NCBI GenBank assembly: GCA_026391835.1
Contig: JAPLDF010000075.1
Coordinates: 186,001 to 250,000 of the forward strand
DNA from: Bacteroidota bacterium
Lineage (GTDB): Bacteria; Bacteroidota; Bacteroidia; Bacteroidales; FEN-979
Direction: 5' to 3'
Length of the DNA: 64,000 bases
Positions 17,657-27,385 of this stretch are shown here, piece by piece. Positions within the stretch are counted from its first letter, which is position 1; every line of letters starts with the position of its first letter. Position numbers and translations under genes: made by a program. Below the pieces are notes generated by a model, which saw only the letters and a list, made by a program, of their open reading frames with translations, made no database searches and was not told the DNA's origin.

Positions 17657-18295
17657 ATGATCAAGCATTATAATTGCCTCCTGTTCGTTTTGCTCTTTTC
17701 CTGGCTGGCCCCGGCCGGTGCACAAAACTATACACCGGTGAAAAACCTGGTGGCATTCAAAAGTTTGTTTTCTTCTAAATCAGCCGCAATCAACAGCCTG
17801 AAAAGCGATTTTGTGCAGGAAAAGAGCATCAGCATGCTCGAAAATAAGATCATTTCCGAAGGATCGTTTATTTACAGGAAAAGCAACAGGCTTCGCCTGG
17901 AATACCGAAAGCCATACACCTTTCTTTTTATCATGGATAATGACAGGGTCACGATAAAAAACAGCCAGCAAACATCTAGTGTATCGGCCAGTTCGAACAA
18001 ATTGTACAAGATGATCAGCCAGCTGACCATAAACTGCGTTACAGGCAACGTGCTGAATTCAAAAGAGTTTGATGTTGATGTATTCGAAAATGCCAGGGCG
18101 TACTTCCTCGTTCTGAAGCCAAGGCAAAATATGCTTAAATCATTGTTCGACAGGATCAATATTTTCATTTCGAAAAATGATTTCACTGTCGACAGGCTTG
18201 AGCTGATGGAAACCTCAGGAGATAAGACAACGTTGGTTTTTACTGATAAAAAAATAAATATCCCGGTGGATGATGAGGTTTTTAAGGTTAATTAG
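17657..18295 (+). CDS. LolA-like outer-membrane lipoprotein carrier
   Basis: 212 residues with a signal peptide (M-I-K-H-Y-N-C-L-L-F-V-L-L-F-S-W ending A-G-A-Q). The rest fits a LolA half-barrel: L-K-S-D-F-V-Q-E-K-S-I at ~47, G-S-F-I-Y-R-K-S-N-R-L-R-L-E-Y at ~70, and a late L-E-L-M-E-T-S-G-D-K-T-T-L-V-F. LolA-like proteins are regular partners of MMPL exporters in aryl polyene clusters and are thought to move the lipid product through the periplasm. The 3' end overlaps the next gene by 26 bp. Confidence 0.75.
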   Translation: MIKHYNCLLFVLLFSWLAPAGAQNYTPVKNLVAFKSLFSSKSAAINSLKSDFVQEKSISMLENKIISEGSFIYRKSNRLRLEYRKPYTFLFIMDNDRVTIKNSQQTSSVSASSNKLYKMISQLTINCVTGNVLNSKEFDVDVFENARAYFLVLKPRQNMLKSLFDRINIFISKNDFTVDRLELMETSGDKTTLVFTDKKINIPVDDEVFKVN

Positions 18296-18869
18296 CTGCA
18301 TGATCCTGTTTTGGCTGGCTCCCGGTATACTGGCTGCCCAATCCCTTTTGCCCGGATTGTACAATTCAACTGATTCGCTTGGATTGTACAGTATTGACAT
18401 TGAAATTAATTCTTCCCATTTCAGTGGCCTCCTGTTGCTGAAAAAAATGAACGATTCCACCATCCGGCTGGTCATGAACTCCGAAATGGGCCCGAAACTG
18501 GTAGACCTGGAACTTATGCCTTCAGGTTTCAGGGTGCTGTACGCCTTTCCAAAACTTAACAACAGGAGGACATTGAGAATATTGTATGAAGATTTCGGGG
18601 CCCTGGCCGGTATATTTGCCAGGAATCGCTGTACCAAGGTTGAAACAAGACAGGACACCACTGATTACTCATATGTGGCGGGTAAAAAGATGAAGGTCAT
18701 TTACTCCACCGGTGGTTCATCGCAAAAAATCAGCTCAGGCAGACTGGAGGAAGGTAAAGGAGCCAGGGCACTGTTCTGCTATGTTTTCACGCCGGGATCA
18801 GATCAGGTCAGTTCAATGAAACTTGAACACCAACAATTCAGAATGATCATCTCATTGACCAGGATATGA
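18270..18869 (+). CDS. Cluster-associated exported protein, unknown
   Basis: 199 residues with a hydrophobic start (M-M-R-F-L-R-L-I-S-C-M-I-L-F-W-L-A-P-G-I) and a likely signal cleavage after A-A-Q. It contains a lipocalin- or LolB-like run of alternating strands (S-S-H-F-S-G-L-L-L-L-K, R-L-V-M-N-S-E-M-G-P-K). Genes of this size follow LolA in related clusters. It overlaps LolA by 26 bp at the start and the MMPL gene by 4 bp (ATGA) at the end, so all three are translationally coupled. A LolB-like receiving role is only an inference. Confidence 0.6.
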   Translation: MMRFLRLISCMILFWLAPGILAAQSLLPGLYNSTDSLGLYSIDIEINSSHFSGLLLLKKMNDSTIRLVMNSEMGPKLVDLELMPSGFRVLYAFPKLNNRRTLRILYEDFGALAGIFARNRCTKVETRQDTTDYSYVAGKKMKVIYSTGGSSQKISSGRLEEGKGARALFCYVFTPGSDQVSSMKLEHQQFRMIISLTRI

Positions 18870-21800
18870 GGGGTTTCATTTTAAGATCCTACGACTATTT
18901 CGAAAAGAACCGGCTGGCTTTCTGGCTGGCAATGGTTTCAAGTTCAATCCTCTTCACAGTATTGGCGCTGCGGGTTTCTTTTGAAGAAGATATCAGCAAG
19001 ATGCTCCAGATGGATGCAAAAACACGTGAGTACAGCAATATTTTGCGTCACACACGGGTGATTGACAAGCTCACGGTTTGCATTACCGGCAGAACTTCAG
19101 GCCCCTCTTCCGACCAGGTAAAGATGGCTTACTGCGACAGCCTGGTGGTTCGCATCAAAACACTCGACAGCACCCTGGTTAAAAGGGTGGTTGTCAATCC
19201 AGGCGATTTCCCTTTTATGGATGTGTACAAGGCTTTGCTCAGGAATCTTCCTTTTTTCATGGAACCACGGGATTACGCCTATGCCGACTCCGCGCTTCAA
19301 CCTGAAAGGATCCGGGAGAACCTCACCGGGAGTGCACGGCTCTTGTCTTCCCCGGCAGGAATTTTCGTCAGGCAGCGCCTGCCCTGGGACCCGGCAGGCA
19401 TTTCAAACCCGCTGTCGCTCCGCCTGCAGAAGCTCGGGGAAGCCACCGGCTACGAGATGAACAACGGGTATTTCTTTTCAAAAGACAGGAAGAACCTGCT
19501 GCTCTTCATCGAACCGGCAAATCCTCCCGGTAAAACAGGTCTCAACAAACACCTGATTGATTCGCTGGAGGGGTTTATATCTGAGTTGAACAGCAGCAAT
19601 GAATTCAGCAGCGTCGACTGCACCTTTTTCGGCGCAACGGCCGTGTCGGTTGAAAATGCCCGCCAGATACAACATGATGCGGCACTAACGCTCGCCGTCA
19701 TGTGCGTGGCACTGGTCCTGCTCATCACATCGGTGTTTCGGAAAAAGAGAACACCTGTGCTTATTTTCCTGCCGATTCTGTTTGGAATGGCGTTCGCACT
19801 CGCGTGTGTCTCCTTCATCAAGGAGGATATCTCGTTGATCGCCATCGGGGCCACTTCGGTATTGCTTGGGATCGCTGTGAACTATCCGCTGCATATTCTC
19901 ACACACCGGCTTCAGGAGCGGGACCTGCGAAAAGTCATCGGTGACATGGTGGAGCCCATGACCATTGGAAGTGCTACCACGATAGGTGGATTTGTGTGCC
20001 TGCTTTTTGTTAAGGCAGAAATTCTTTACGACTTTGGATTGCTGGGCGCCTTTGGCCTCATCGGTGCGGTGCTGTTCTCCCTGATCTTTCTTCCCCATCT
20101 TGTGGGGAAGCCTATCCCGGAAGGGAAACTTGCAGAAATATGGCTTAAAAAGGCCGGGCACATTCAACTCGAAAACAGCGCCTGGCTGCGCTGGGGCATC
20201 ATCCTGCTTACACCGGTGTTCCTCTATTTTTCACAGGATATTGAGTTTGACAGCAACCTGATGCACCTCAACTACATGTCGCCAAAGCTGAAGAAAGCAG
20301 AACAACTCCTGCGCGGGCATGACAGTTTGGTGCATTCGATGTATGTTATCTCTTACGGAAATACCTTCGACGAGGCACTTGCCTCATGCGGAAAGATCAA
20401 ATATATTTCCGATTCGCTGAACCTTGCGGGAAAAACAAATGCATACAGCGGAGTGGCTGATTTTCTGCCATCCCTGGAGGAACAGGAAAGGCGCGTCAGC
20501 CGCTGGAATCAATATTTTACCAGCGAAAAAACAGAGGCAATCCAGGCATCTGTCAGTCAGTCAGGAAGAACATCGGGCTTCAAAGATCATGCATTCGATG
20601 ATTTTTACAGCCTGCTTGGTACAAAAGCTGCGAAAATTGATGATGCCGACTACCGCCTGTTATCAGATGTTTTTGCCAGGGAAGTGGTCACTGTTTCGCC
20701 TGAGATGACCACGATCGTTTCAGTCCTAAAGATGCCCGCCTCATCCCGGGGCGAAGTTGAAAAGATAATATCCGGGTTGCCCGGTACCAGGCTGCTTGAT
20801 AATAATTTCGTTTCGTCACACCTGTCATCTGTCATCAATGATGACTTTAATTTTATTGCGATCTTTTCGGCACTTATGGTTTTTATTGCGCTCCTGCTTA
20901 CCTACGGAAAACTGGAGCTGGCCATCACGGCGTTTGTGCCGATGGTTGTTTCATGGATATGGATATTGGGTTTGATGGGTTTTTTTCACATCAGGTTCAA
21001 CATTGTCAACATCATCCTTTCCACCTTTATTTTTGGCCTTGGTGATGACTACTGTATTTTTACCATGGATGGCCTTATACAGGAGTACCGGGGAAAAATG
21101 AAGACAATGCCCGTGATCCGGATGAGTATACTATTGTCGGGCATCACCACCCTCATTGGTTTTGGGGTGTTGCTCATCGCCAAACATCCTGCCATACAGT
21201 CCATTGCATTGGTATCGATCATCGGCATCGTTTCGGTACTGCTCATTTCACAGGTGCTGGAGCCCTACCTGTTCAGGATGTTCATCAGCGGGCCGGTCAG
21301 CCGTGGCTTTCCGCCGGTCGGCATCCTGACGTTTTTTCAGTCTGTATTTGCCTACACCTTTTTTATCACAGGATGTATTTTGCTCACGATTTCCGGTTTC
21401 TTTCTGCTGGTGATCAACCCGTTTTATCGAAAACGATCAAAAAAAATATTCAACGCCTTCATCAGCAAGTTTGCATGGGCACAGTTGTACGTGATAACCA
21501 GTGTAACCAAGCGGGTTGTTTTCGACGAAAAACCCGATTTCGGCAAACCGTGTGTATTCGTTGCGAACCATCAGTCGGTGCTGGATATTCTTTCCATGAT
21601 CATGCTGAGTCCCAGGATCGTATTGCTCACCAATAAATGGGTTTGGAATTCGCCGCTTTTCGGCTACGTGGTGCGGCTGGCCGGTTACCATCCTATTTTT
21701 GAAGGAGCTGACCCTGCCATTGATACTTTAAAAACCAAAATTGAAGAAGGTTATTCGATCGCCATATTCCCCGAAGGAACACGGTCGAGGGATGGCAAAA

Positions 21801-22705
21801 TAGGCCGTTTTCACAAAGGGGCGTTCTATCTTGCCCAAAAACTGGAACTTGACATTATTCCTGTATTGTTCCATGGAACCGGTCGGTGCATCGCAAAAGG
21901 CAGCTTTATTGTCCGTGCCACAACATTCACCATCAAGGTCCTGCCACGCATTGATTTCAGCGACTCCGGGTATGGCACCACATACCAGGAGAAAACGAAA
22001 GCAATCCATGAACTGATGAAAAGGAGTTATGCGCTGCTGGATGAAGATGCGCGCACCCCCGCACTGTACCATCGCCGGATTGTCGACAATTTCATTTTCA
22101 AGGGGCCTGTATTGGAATGGTATATGAAAGTGAAGTTGCGCATGGAGAAAGATTACCAGCTTTTCGACATATTGGTGCCAAAAGAGGGGGTCATCATCGA
22201 TGCCGGTTGCGGCTATGGCTTCATGGATTATATGCTTGCTTACCTTGCCCCGCACAGGGATATTGTTGCATTTGATTATGATGAGTCAAAAGTCGAAGTG
22301 GCGCAAAATGGCTTTGACAAACCGGCAAACCTCAGGTTTGTTCATGCCAGCCTGGAAGGATTTCAACCTGTCCCTGCCAACTGCATCATCTTCAGCGATG
22401 TCCTGCATTACCTCGGTGAACAGGAGCGCAACCGTATATTCGCCAGGTATGCCGCCGGGGTACTTCCTGGTGGCATGATCATCGTCAGGGATGGAGACAA
22501 CCACCACGGGAACAGGCATGCCATGACACGGTTCACCGAATTTTTGTCAACACGTATATTCAAATTCAATAAAACGGCACACAAACTGGCGTTTTTTTCC
22601 GCTGAAGAGCTCATGAAACTCGGGAAAGACCTTGGATTTGAATCCGGCATCATTGACCAGCAAAAATGGAACTCAAATCTTGTGATCGTATTCAAAAAGA
22701 GATAA
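18866..22705 (+). CDS. MMPL exporter - acyltransferase - methyltransferase fusion
   Basis: 1279 residues. Residues ~1-815 are an MMPL/RND-type exporter: a first helix at ~18-37, a periplasmic loop, helices at ~275-405, a second loop, and helices at ~660-810. A membrane segment at ~825-855 leads to a PlsC-type acyltransferase with N-H-Q-S-V-L-D (His ~901) and F-P-E-G-T-R-S-R. The last ~190 residues are a class I SAM methyltransferase with D-A-G-C-G-Y-G-F near 1112. The exporter part would move the lipid out, while the other domains acylate and methylate it at the inner face (inference). Fusions of this order are known in Bacteroidota; in E. coli-type aryl polyene clusters the parts are separate genes. 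Confidence 0.85.
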   Translation: MRGFILRSYDYFEKNRLAFWLAMVSSSILFTVLALRVSFEEDISKMLQMDAKTREYSNILRHTRVIDKLTVCITGRTSGPSSDQVKMAYCDSLVVRIKTLDSTLVKRVVVNPGDFPFMDVYKALLRNLPFFMEPRDYAYADSALQPERIRENLTGSARLLSSPAGIFVRQRLPWDPAGISNPLSLRLQKLGEATGYEMNNGYFFSKDRKNLLLFIEPANPPGKTGLNKHLIDSLEGFISELNSSNEFSSVDCTFFGATAVSVENARQIQHDAALTLAVMCVALVLLITSVFRKKRTPVLIFLPILFGMAFALACVSFIKEDISLIAIGATSVLLGIAVNYPLHILTHRLQERDLRKVIGDMVEPMTIGSATTIGGFVCLLFVKAEILYDFGLLGAFGLIGAVLFSLIFLPHLVGKPIPEGKLAEIWLKKAGHIQLENSAWLRWGIILLTPVFLYFSQDIEFDSNLMHLNYMSPKLKKAEQLLRGHDSLVHSMYVISYGNTFDEALASCGKIKYISDSLNLAGKTNAYSGVADFLPSLEEQERRVSRWNQYFTSEKTEAIQASVSQSGRTSGFKDHAFDDFYSLLGTKAAKIDDADYRLLSDVFAREVVTVSPEMTTIVSVLKMPASSRGEVEKIISGLPGTRLLDNNFVSSHLSSVINDDFNFIAIFSALMVFIALLLTYGKLELAITAFVPMVVSWIWILGLMGFFHIRFNIVNIILSTFIFGLGDDYCIFTMDGLIQEYRGKMKTMPVIRMSILLSGITTLIGFGVLLIAKHPAIQSIALVSIIGIVSVLLISQVLEPYLFRMFISGPVSRGFPPVGILTFFQSVFAYTFFITGCILLTISGFFLLVINPFYRKRSKKIFNAFISKFAWAQLYVITSVTKRVVFDEKPDFGKPCVFVANHQSVLDILSMIMLSPRIVLLTNKWVWNSPLFGYVVRLAGYHPIFEGADPAIDTLKTKIEEGYSIAIFPEGTRSRDGKIGRFHKGAFYLAQKLELDIIPVLFHGTGRCIAKGSFIVRATTFTIKVLPRIDFSDSGYGTTYQEKTKAIHELMKRSYALLDEDARTPALYHRRIVDNFIFKGPVLEWYMKVKLRMEKDYQLFDILVPKEGVIIDAGCGYGFMDYMLAYLAPHRDIVAFDYDESKVEVAQNGFDKPANLRFVHASLEGFQPVPANCIIFSDVLHYLGEQERNRIFARYAAGVLPGGMIIVRDGDNHHGNRHAMTRFTEFLSTRIFKFNKTAHKLAFFSAEELMKLGKDLGFESGIIDQQKWNSNLVIVFKKR

Positions 22706-22706
22706 C

Positions 22707-24215
22707 ATGGATGATCGTTACGATGTGGTAATCATAGGCAGCGGACTTGGCGGGTTGTTGTGCGGTGCGATCCTGGGCAAAAACGGGTACAGGGTTGCTG
22801 TCCTTGAAAAGAACGCACAAATTGGAGGTTGTCTTCAAAGCTATACCCGCGACGGGGGCGTGTTTGATACAGGTGTCCATTATATCGGCGGACTGGCGGA
22901 AGGGCAAACGCTCCATAAAATATTTTCCTATGTAGGGCTGATGCAGCATTTAAAGCTGAAACGCCTTGACCGGGATGGCTTTGATGTGATCCAGATTGGT
23001 GATGTTCGGAATGAATTTCCCTATGCGCAATCATATGAGTTGTTTGTCGAAATGCTTGCACGCTCATTTCCTCATGAACGGGCCGGGATTGAAAGCTACT
23101 GTGAAAAAATCAGGAGCGTATGCAGCCGGTTTCCGTTATACAACCTCATCAACGGGGATTTTATGGATAAGGTGGACATGCTTGATTCCAATGCCCGCGA
23201 AACAATTGATTCATGCGTCTCCGATCCTTTGCTGCGGGATGTCCTTGCCGGGAACAACTGCCTGTATGCAGGCGTAGCCGGTAAAACACCCTTTTATATC
23301 CATGCACTGATCCTGAACAGCTATATTGAAAGTGCCTGGCATTGTGAAGGCGGGGGGATGCAGATCGCAACACTGCTCGGGGAGGTTATTGAGGCTGCCG
23401 GCGGCACCATTTTCAGGCGGGCCGAAGTATCGAAGATAATTGTGGCGAATGGCGAAGCCTCCCGGGTTTTGACAAAAGACAACAGGGAATTTGCAGGGAA
23501 ATGGTTCATTTCTGATTTGCATCCCGTAATAACCATTGCCCTTGCCCAAACCGATGTATTCCGAAAAGCCTATATCCACCGTATTTCCGGTTTTGAAAAC
23601 ACCTGTGGCGCCTTTATAATGAATGTTGTTTTTCATGAATCGGCATTCCCTTTCCGGAACCACAACATCTATTACTATTCAAAACCTGAACATATCTGGA
23701 ACGGCATTGACTATGAGCCGGATCAATGGCCCAATCACTATGCCCTTTTTCTTACGGAAGGTAAGGATGGATTTGCACGCTCGGCTTCCATCATGTGCTA
23801 TATGCGGTATTCGGAGTGCCGACCATGGGCAGAGACATTTAATACAGGATCCCGGCCAGGGGCCAGGGGAGATGACTACGAGGCATTCAAGGAGGAAAAA
23901 GCCTCTAAACTCTTTGATTTCCTGGGGCAGCAATACCCGGGCTTCAGGGCATTGGTAAAGGCTTATCATACGCTCACGCCCCTTACCTACCGCGATCACA
24001 CGGGGACGCCGGAAGGTTCGCTTTATGGCATCCTGCGTGATTACCGTGAGCCATTAAGAACCTTTATCCCGGCACGAACCAAAATACCAAACCTCTTCCT
24101 CACCGGTCAGAATTTGAATTTGCATGGAGTGCTGGGCGTGTCGGTTAGTGCAATCGTTACCTGCGGGGAATTGCTCGGAAACGATTTCCTGCTCGATGAA
24201 ATCCGAAATAGCTGA
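22707..24215 (+). CDS. CrtI/phytoene-desaturase-like FAD oxidoreductase
   Basis: 502 residues. The N-terminus has the dinucleotide-binding motif V-V-I-I-G-S-G-L-G-G-L-L followed by V-L-E-K-N-A-Q-I-G-G-C, as in carotenoid desaturases and retinol saturases. The C-terminal F-L-T-G-Q-N-L-N-L-H-G-V-L-G-V-S matches the FAD-binding end motif of the family. A desaturase or saturase acting on the polyene or acyl chain is likely; the substrate cannot be read from the sequence. It starts 2 bp after the MMPL stop and ends 3 bp before the next gene. Confidence 0.8.
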   Translation: MDDRYDVVIIGSGLGGLLCGAILGKNGYRVAVLEKNAQIGGCLQSYTRDGGVFDTGVHYIGGLAEGQTLHKIFSYVGLMQHLKLKRLDRDGFDVIQIGDVRNEFPYAQSYELFVEMLARSFPHERAGIESYCEKIRSVCSRFPLYNLINGDFMDKVDMLDSNARETIDSCVSDPLLRDVLAGNNCLYAGVAGKTPFYIHALILNSYIESAWHCEGGGMQIATLLGEVIEAAGGTIFRRAEVSKIIVANGEASRVLTKDNREFAGKWFISDLHPVITIALAQTDVFRKAYIHRISGFENTCGAFIMNVVFHESAFPFRNHNIYYYSKPEHIWNGIDYEPDQWPNHYALFLTEGKDGFARSASIMCYMRYSECRPWAETFNTGSRPGARGDDYEAFKEEKASKLFDFLGQQYPGFRALVKAYHTLTPLTYRDHTGTPEGSLYGILRDYREPLRTFIPARTKIPNLFLTGQNLNLHGVLGVSVSAIVTCGELLGNDFLLDEIRNS

Positions 24216-24218
24216 CAA

Positions 24219-25865
24219 ATGAAAAAACTTTTAAAATGGACAGCCATATCACTCCTGTTCATTGTTGTTGTCCTGGCAGGATTTTTTCTCTATATCGACT
24301 CCATATTCAGCAATGAGGCTGGAAAGCATGTTTACAAAAAATATGTGATCGATCAGGCCGATACCCGCACCACAAGGATCGGCAACAACTGGCTGCGCAA
24401 GGAACGCCCTGGCCTCTATACGCTATATATCGAAGGAAAGCCTTTTGACAGGGGCCTCATCGCCGGCCAGCTTACCCGGGGACTTATCTTCAAACAGGAA
24501 AAAGCCTTTGTCGACCAGATAAAAAAAATGGTGCCCTCGCGGCATTACCTGAATTTTTTGAAATATGTGATTGCCATTTTCGACCTCAACCTTTACCATG
24601 CGATCCCTGAAGAGCGGAAAGCTGAGATTTACGGCATTTCGTGCTCTGCATCAGGGGCCTTCAGTTATATTGCAAGCAACTACCAGCGTATACTCAATTA
24701 CCATGGCGCCCATGATCTCGGGCACATGCTGAGCAACATGGGAATGGTGGGTTGCACTTCATTCGGGGTTTGGAATGATAAAACCGCCAATGGGAATTTA
24801 ATGATTGGCCGGAATTTTGATTTTTATGTCGGGGATGAATTTGCCCGGGAGAAAATCGTAGCCTTCATCCGTCCTGATTCCGGTTATTTTCATGCATTTG
24901 TCACCTGGGGCGCCATGATGGGAGCCACTTCGGGGATGAATGAGAAAGGGCTTACGGTTACAATCAATGCCGCCAATTCCGACGTTGTGTTCAAAGCCGC
25001 AACGCCTGTATCGCTGGTGGCCAGGCAGATACTACAGTACGCATCCAATATCCGGGAAGCGACCCTGATCGCCTCAAAATTTGACGTCTTTGTCTCAGAA
25101 CTGTTCCTGGTCGGTTCGGCTGCCGACAACAAGGCTGTCATCATTGAAAAGAGGCCCGGATCACAAATTGTGTACGAGGTGAACGATAACTACATCATTT
25201 CAACCAACCATTTCCAGAGTGTACAAAACGGGTTTTCGGTGAAAGCGAAGGAACAGCGTTTAAATACGGCCTCAGGCTACCGGTTCGGTCGTGTCCATGA
25301 ATGTATCAACGCTTCAAAACAATTCAATGTGGCCGATGTGGCAGCCATTCTCCGCGATACCGCAGGGTGCGGGGGAGCCTCCATCGGACTTGGCAATGAG
25401 AAAGCGATCAACCAGCTTATCGGACACCATTCTGTCATCTTCTATCCGAAGGAACGGAAATTCTGGGTTTCCACCGCCCCGTATCAGCTTGGGGGATTTG
25501 TGTGTTACGATCTTGAAAAGATGGGCAAACAAAAAGGAGTGCCGGCCGGCACGGCATCTGTCGTAGATTCGCTTTACATCGAACCGGAGGCAGCCTTTCT
25601 TGCCAAAGCATATCCCCGGTTTCAGCAATACAGGGAACTGAGGATGAAACTGGCCATGCACACGATTGATGACAAAGGTGTTGCGCTGATGATCACGCTT
25701 AACCCCGCATTTTTCGAGGCTTATGAACAGGCCGGCGATTATTATGCCGGCAAAAAACAGCCGGCCCGGGCTGCCGCGTATTACACGCATGCCTTAGCCT
25801 GCGTAATCCCGGGTGAAAAGGAGGTTACAAGGATACGTAAAAAGAGGGCGGAGTGTGGGAAATAG
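24219..25865 (+). CDS. C45-family Ntn hydrolase/acyltransferase-like protein with TPR tail
   Basis: 548 residues with an N-terminal membrane anchor (residues ~7-27). The core matches the C45/acyl-CoA:6-APA acyltransferase family: M-V-G-C-T-S-F-G-V-W with candidate nucleophile Cys179, then G-R-N-F-D-F, and later S-T-N-H-F-Q. In C45 enzymes the cysteine becomes the N-terminal nucleophile after autocleavage; whether that happens here in a membrane-anchored form is unknown. The last ~60 residues look like a TPR (Y-E-Q-A-G-D-Y-Y-A-G-K-K-Q). It is the last gene of the rightward block and converges on the acyltransferase gene. An amide-bond acyltransferase or hydrolase for the lipid is likely. Confidence 0.75.
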   Translation: MKKLLKWTAISLLFIVVVLAGFFLYIDSIFSNEAGKHVYKKYVIDQADTRTTRIGNNWLRKERPGLYTLYIEGKPFDRGLIAGQLTRGLIFKQEKAFVDQIKKMVPSRHYLNFLKYVIAIFDLNLYHAIPEERKAEIYGISCSASGAFSYIASNYQRILNYHGAHDLGHMLSNMGMVGCTSFGVWNDKTANGNLMIGRNFDFYVGDEFAREKIVAFIRPDSGYFHAFVTWGAMMGATSGMNEKGLTVTINAANSDVVFKAATPVSLVARQILQYASNIREATLIASKFDVFVSELFLVGSAADNKAVIIEKRPGSQIVYEVNDNYIISTNHFQSVQNGFSVKAKEQRLNTASGYRFGRVHECINASKQFNVADVAAILRDTAGCGGASIGLGNEKAINQLIGHHSVIFYPKERKFWVSTAPYQLGGFVCYDLEKMGKQKGVPAGTASVVDSLYIEPEAAFLAKAYPRFQQYRELRMKLAMHTIDDKGVALMITLNPAFFEAYEQAGDYYAGKKQPARAAAYYTHALACVIPGEKEVTRIRKKRAECGK

Positions 25866-25883
25866 CGGAGTGTGGTTGGAGGG

Positions 25884-26765
25884 TTATTCCCAGAAATTAT
25901 AATAGTTATACCACTGCAGGGGATATTTGCGGGCGGCCTTTTCCAGTTCTGAAACATATTCTTTCATCGAATCGGCAATCAGGGCTGACCTTTTCAGCGG
26001 GTTCCTTGCAGAGGGAACAATTTTGAGGGGGGTGGCAAAGAAGCGGTACTGTTTATGCGCCTCCTTTACAGCGAACACATAAGAAACAGGGACGTTGAAG
26101 AAGGAGGCGATATGCCACGGTCCGAATGGAAAGAGTGCCTTTTCGCCCAGGAAATCAATTCTGACGGCCTGGTTACCTTCCACAAACCGGTCGCCATGCA
26201 TGGCAATGATCTCCTTGTTCGCGAGGGCCTGTTTTATTTCAAGCAGGTGTGAAAAATCATTTCCAATCCTGATAAAGTGTACGTTGCGGTCGGTGAGCGT
26301 CTTCGACATGTATTTCTGGATGGCCTGGTGTTCGGCGTCAAAAACAATCACGTTGATCTTTTTGTTGAGCACATCCAGGGCTTTCCCGCCCACTTCCCAG
26401 TTCCCGATATGACCGCTGATGAGGATTCCCCCGTTGTGCATCTGCATCAGGTACTCCTTCCCCTCGATGATAAAGTTAAACTTGTCGCGCATCCCGGCAA
26501 GAATGGCGGTTTTATCGATCAACACCTGGCCGAACAGGAAGAAGTTCCTGAACACACTGATGAGCGACCTTACCCTGCCTTGCCCATGACGCATATGGAA
26601 ATAGTAATAAACTGACCGGAAAGCCTTTCGGGAGGCTACCACAAAATATCCCGAAACAAAAATTAAAAAAAAATAGGCGAAATTTAGCCCAAGGTTCCTG
26701 ATACACCATACAAAAAACTGATAACCAAGAACATTACCCCTGCTTTTTCCTTTCCAGGACGCCAT
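25884..26765 (-). CDS. LpxL/HtrB-like lysophospholipid acyltransferase
   Basis: 293 residues. The acyltransferase motif H-I-G-N-W-E (H-x4-E) lies at ~118 after I-L-I-S-G-H, with further family blocks M-H-G-D-R-F-V-E-G and P-F-G-P-W-H-I-A. A hydrophobic segment near residue 35 suggests membrane attachment. LpxL enzymes add secondary acyl chains to lipid A; members in aryl polyene and flexirubin clusters probably acylate the pigment head or glycerol-like acceptor instead. It is the last gene of the 32.2-to-25.9 kb block, and 18 bp separate it from the convergent C45-like gene. Confidence 0.8.
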   Translation of the reverse strand: MASWKGKSRGNVLGYQFFVWCIRNLGLNFAYFFLIFVSGYFVVASRKAFRSVYYYFHMRHGQGRVRSLISVFRNFFLFGQVLIDKTAILAGMRDKFNFIIEGKEYLMQMHNGGILISGHIGNWEVGGKALDVLNKKINVIVFDAEHQAIQKYMSKTLTDRNVHFIRIGNDFSHLLEIKQALANKEIIAMHGDRFVEGNQAVRIDFLGEKALFPFGPWHIASFFNVPVSYVFAVKEAHKQYRFFATPLKIVPSARNPLKRSALIADSMKEYVSELEKAARKYPLQWYNYYNFWE

Positions 26766-26838
26766 AGTTCTGTGGTTTAGGTTTGATGTAAAATTACGGG
26801 CAGGGTAATCGAACTCATCCCGGCCGGTTTATTGAATG

Positions 26839-27348
26839 TCAGTTGAATTTTGGGAACCATGCCGGAACTTTTTCACAGTATTCTTTCCAGCTTTCACCAA
26901 AACGTCGTTCCAGCTGAGGTTCTTCGTAATTCACCACGATCAGGTAGATGATCCTGCTCATGGCTGCGAGCCAGAGGAAGAGGACCGGCTGTCCGAAAGT
27001 AAATGCCTCGCCCAGGACAACGATAAACAACGCCCACATCATCGGATTCCGCACCATTCCGTATATGTTGCGGGCCATGATTTTCTGAGGGGCCGAGGTA
27101 ACCAGCGGTGTCCCCCTCCCGAACAAAAACATCAGGATGCTGCACCATATGGCCAGGGCAGCACCCGACCACATAAGCACGATGCCAACGATTTCGACAC
27201 CCGGAATTCCAAAACCATCTGTTGAGTTGACAGGAAGAATTTTCATAAGAAACTGCGGAACAATGTAAAGCACACAAAAAGGACCGATAAATCCATACAA
27301 TCCGCCATCAATCAGCTGCAGTGTTTTTTTATAGAGTGTCTTTAGCAT
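26839..27348 (-). CDS. Isoprenylcysteine/PEMT-type membrane methyltransferase
   Basis: 169 residues from the ATG at 27348; a longer in-frame reading would extend into the upstream gene. It has several membrane helices and the family C-terminal motif: R-N-P-M-M-W, then Y-E-E-P-Q-L-E-R-R-F-G, Y-C-E-K-V-P-A-W-F-P. ICMT/PEMT-like enzymes methylate carboxyl, hydroxyl or amine groups of lipids with SAM at the membrane. Within the cluster it probably methylates the aromatic head or a carboxyl end (inference). Confidence 0.75.
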   Translation of the reverse strand: MLKTLYKKTLQLIDGGLYGFIGPFCVLYIVPQFLMKILPVNSTDGFGIPGVEIVGIVLMWSGAALAIWCSILMFLFGRGTPLVTSAPQKIMARNIYGMVRNPMMWALFIVVLGEAFTFGQPVLFLWLAAMSRIIYLIVVNYEEPQLERRFGESWKEYCEKVPAWFPKFN

Positions 27349-27385
27349 ATCTGGAAGTTTTCTGTGATGAACGCTGGTCGTTCCG

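Noticed and set aside
17522-17725. Antisense small gene between the ACP and LolA-like genes
   Set aside because: The C-terminal part looks slightly protein-like, but the frame overlaps the starts and ends of two sure genes on the other strand and has no ribosome site.
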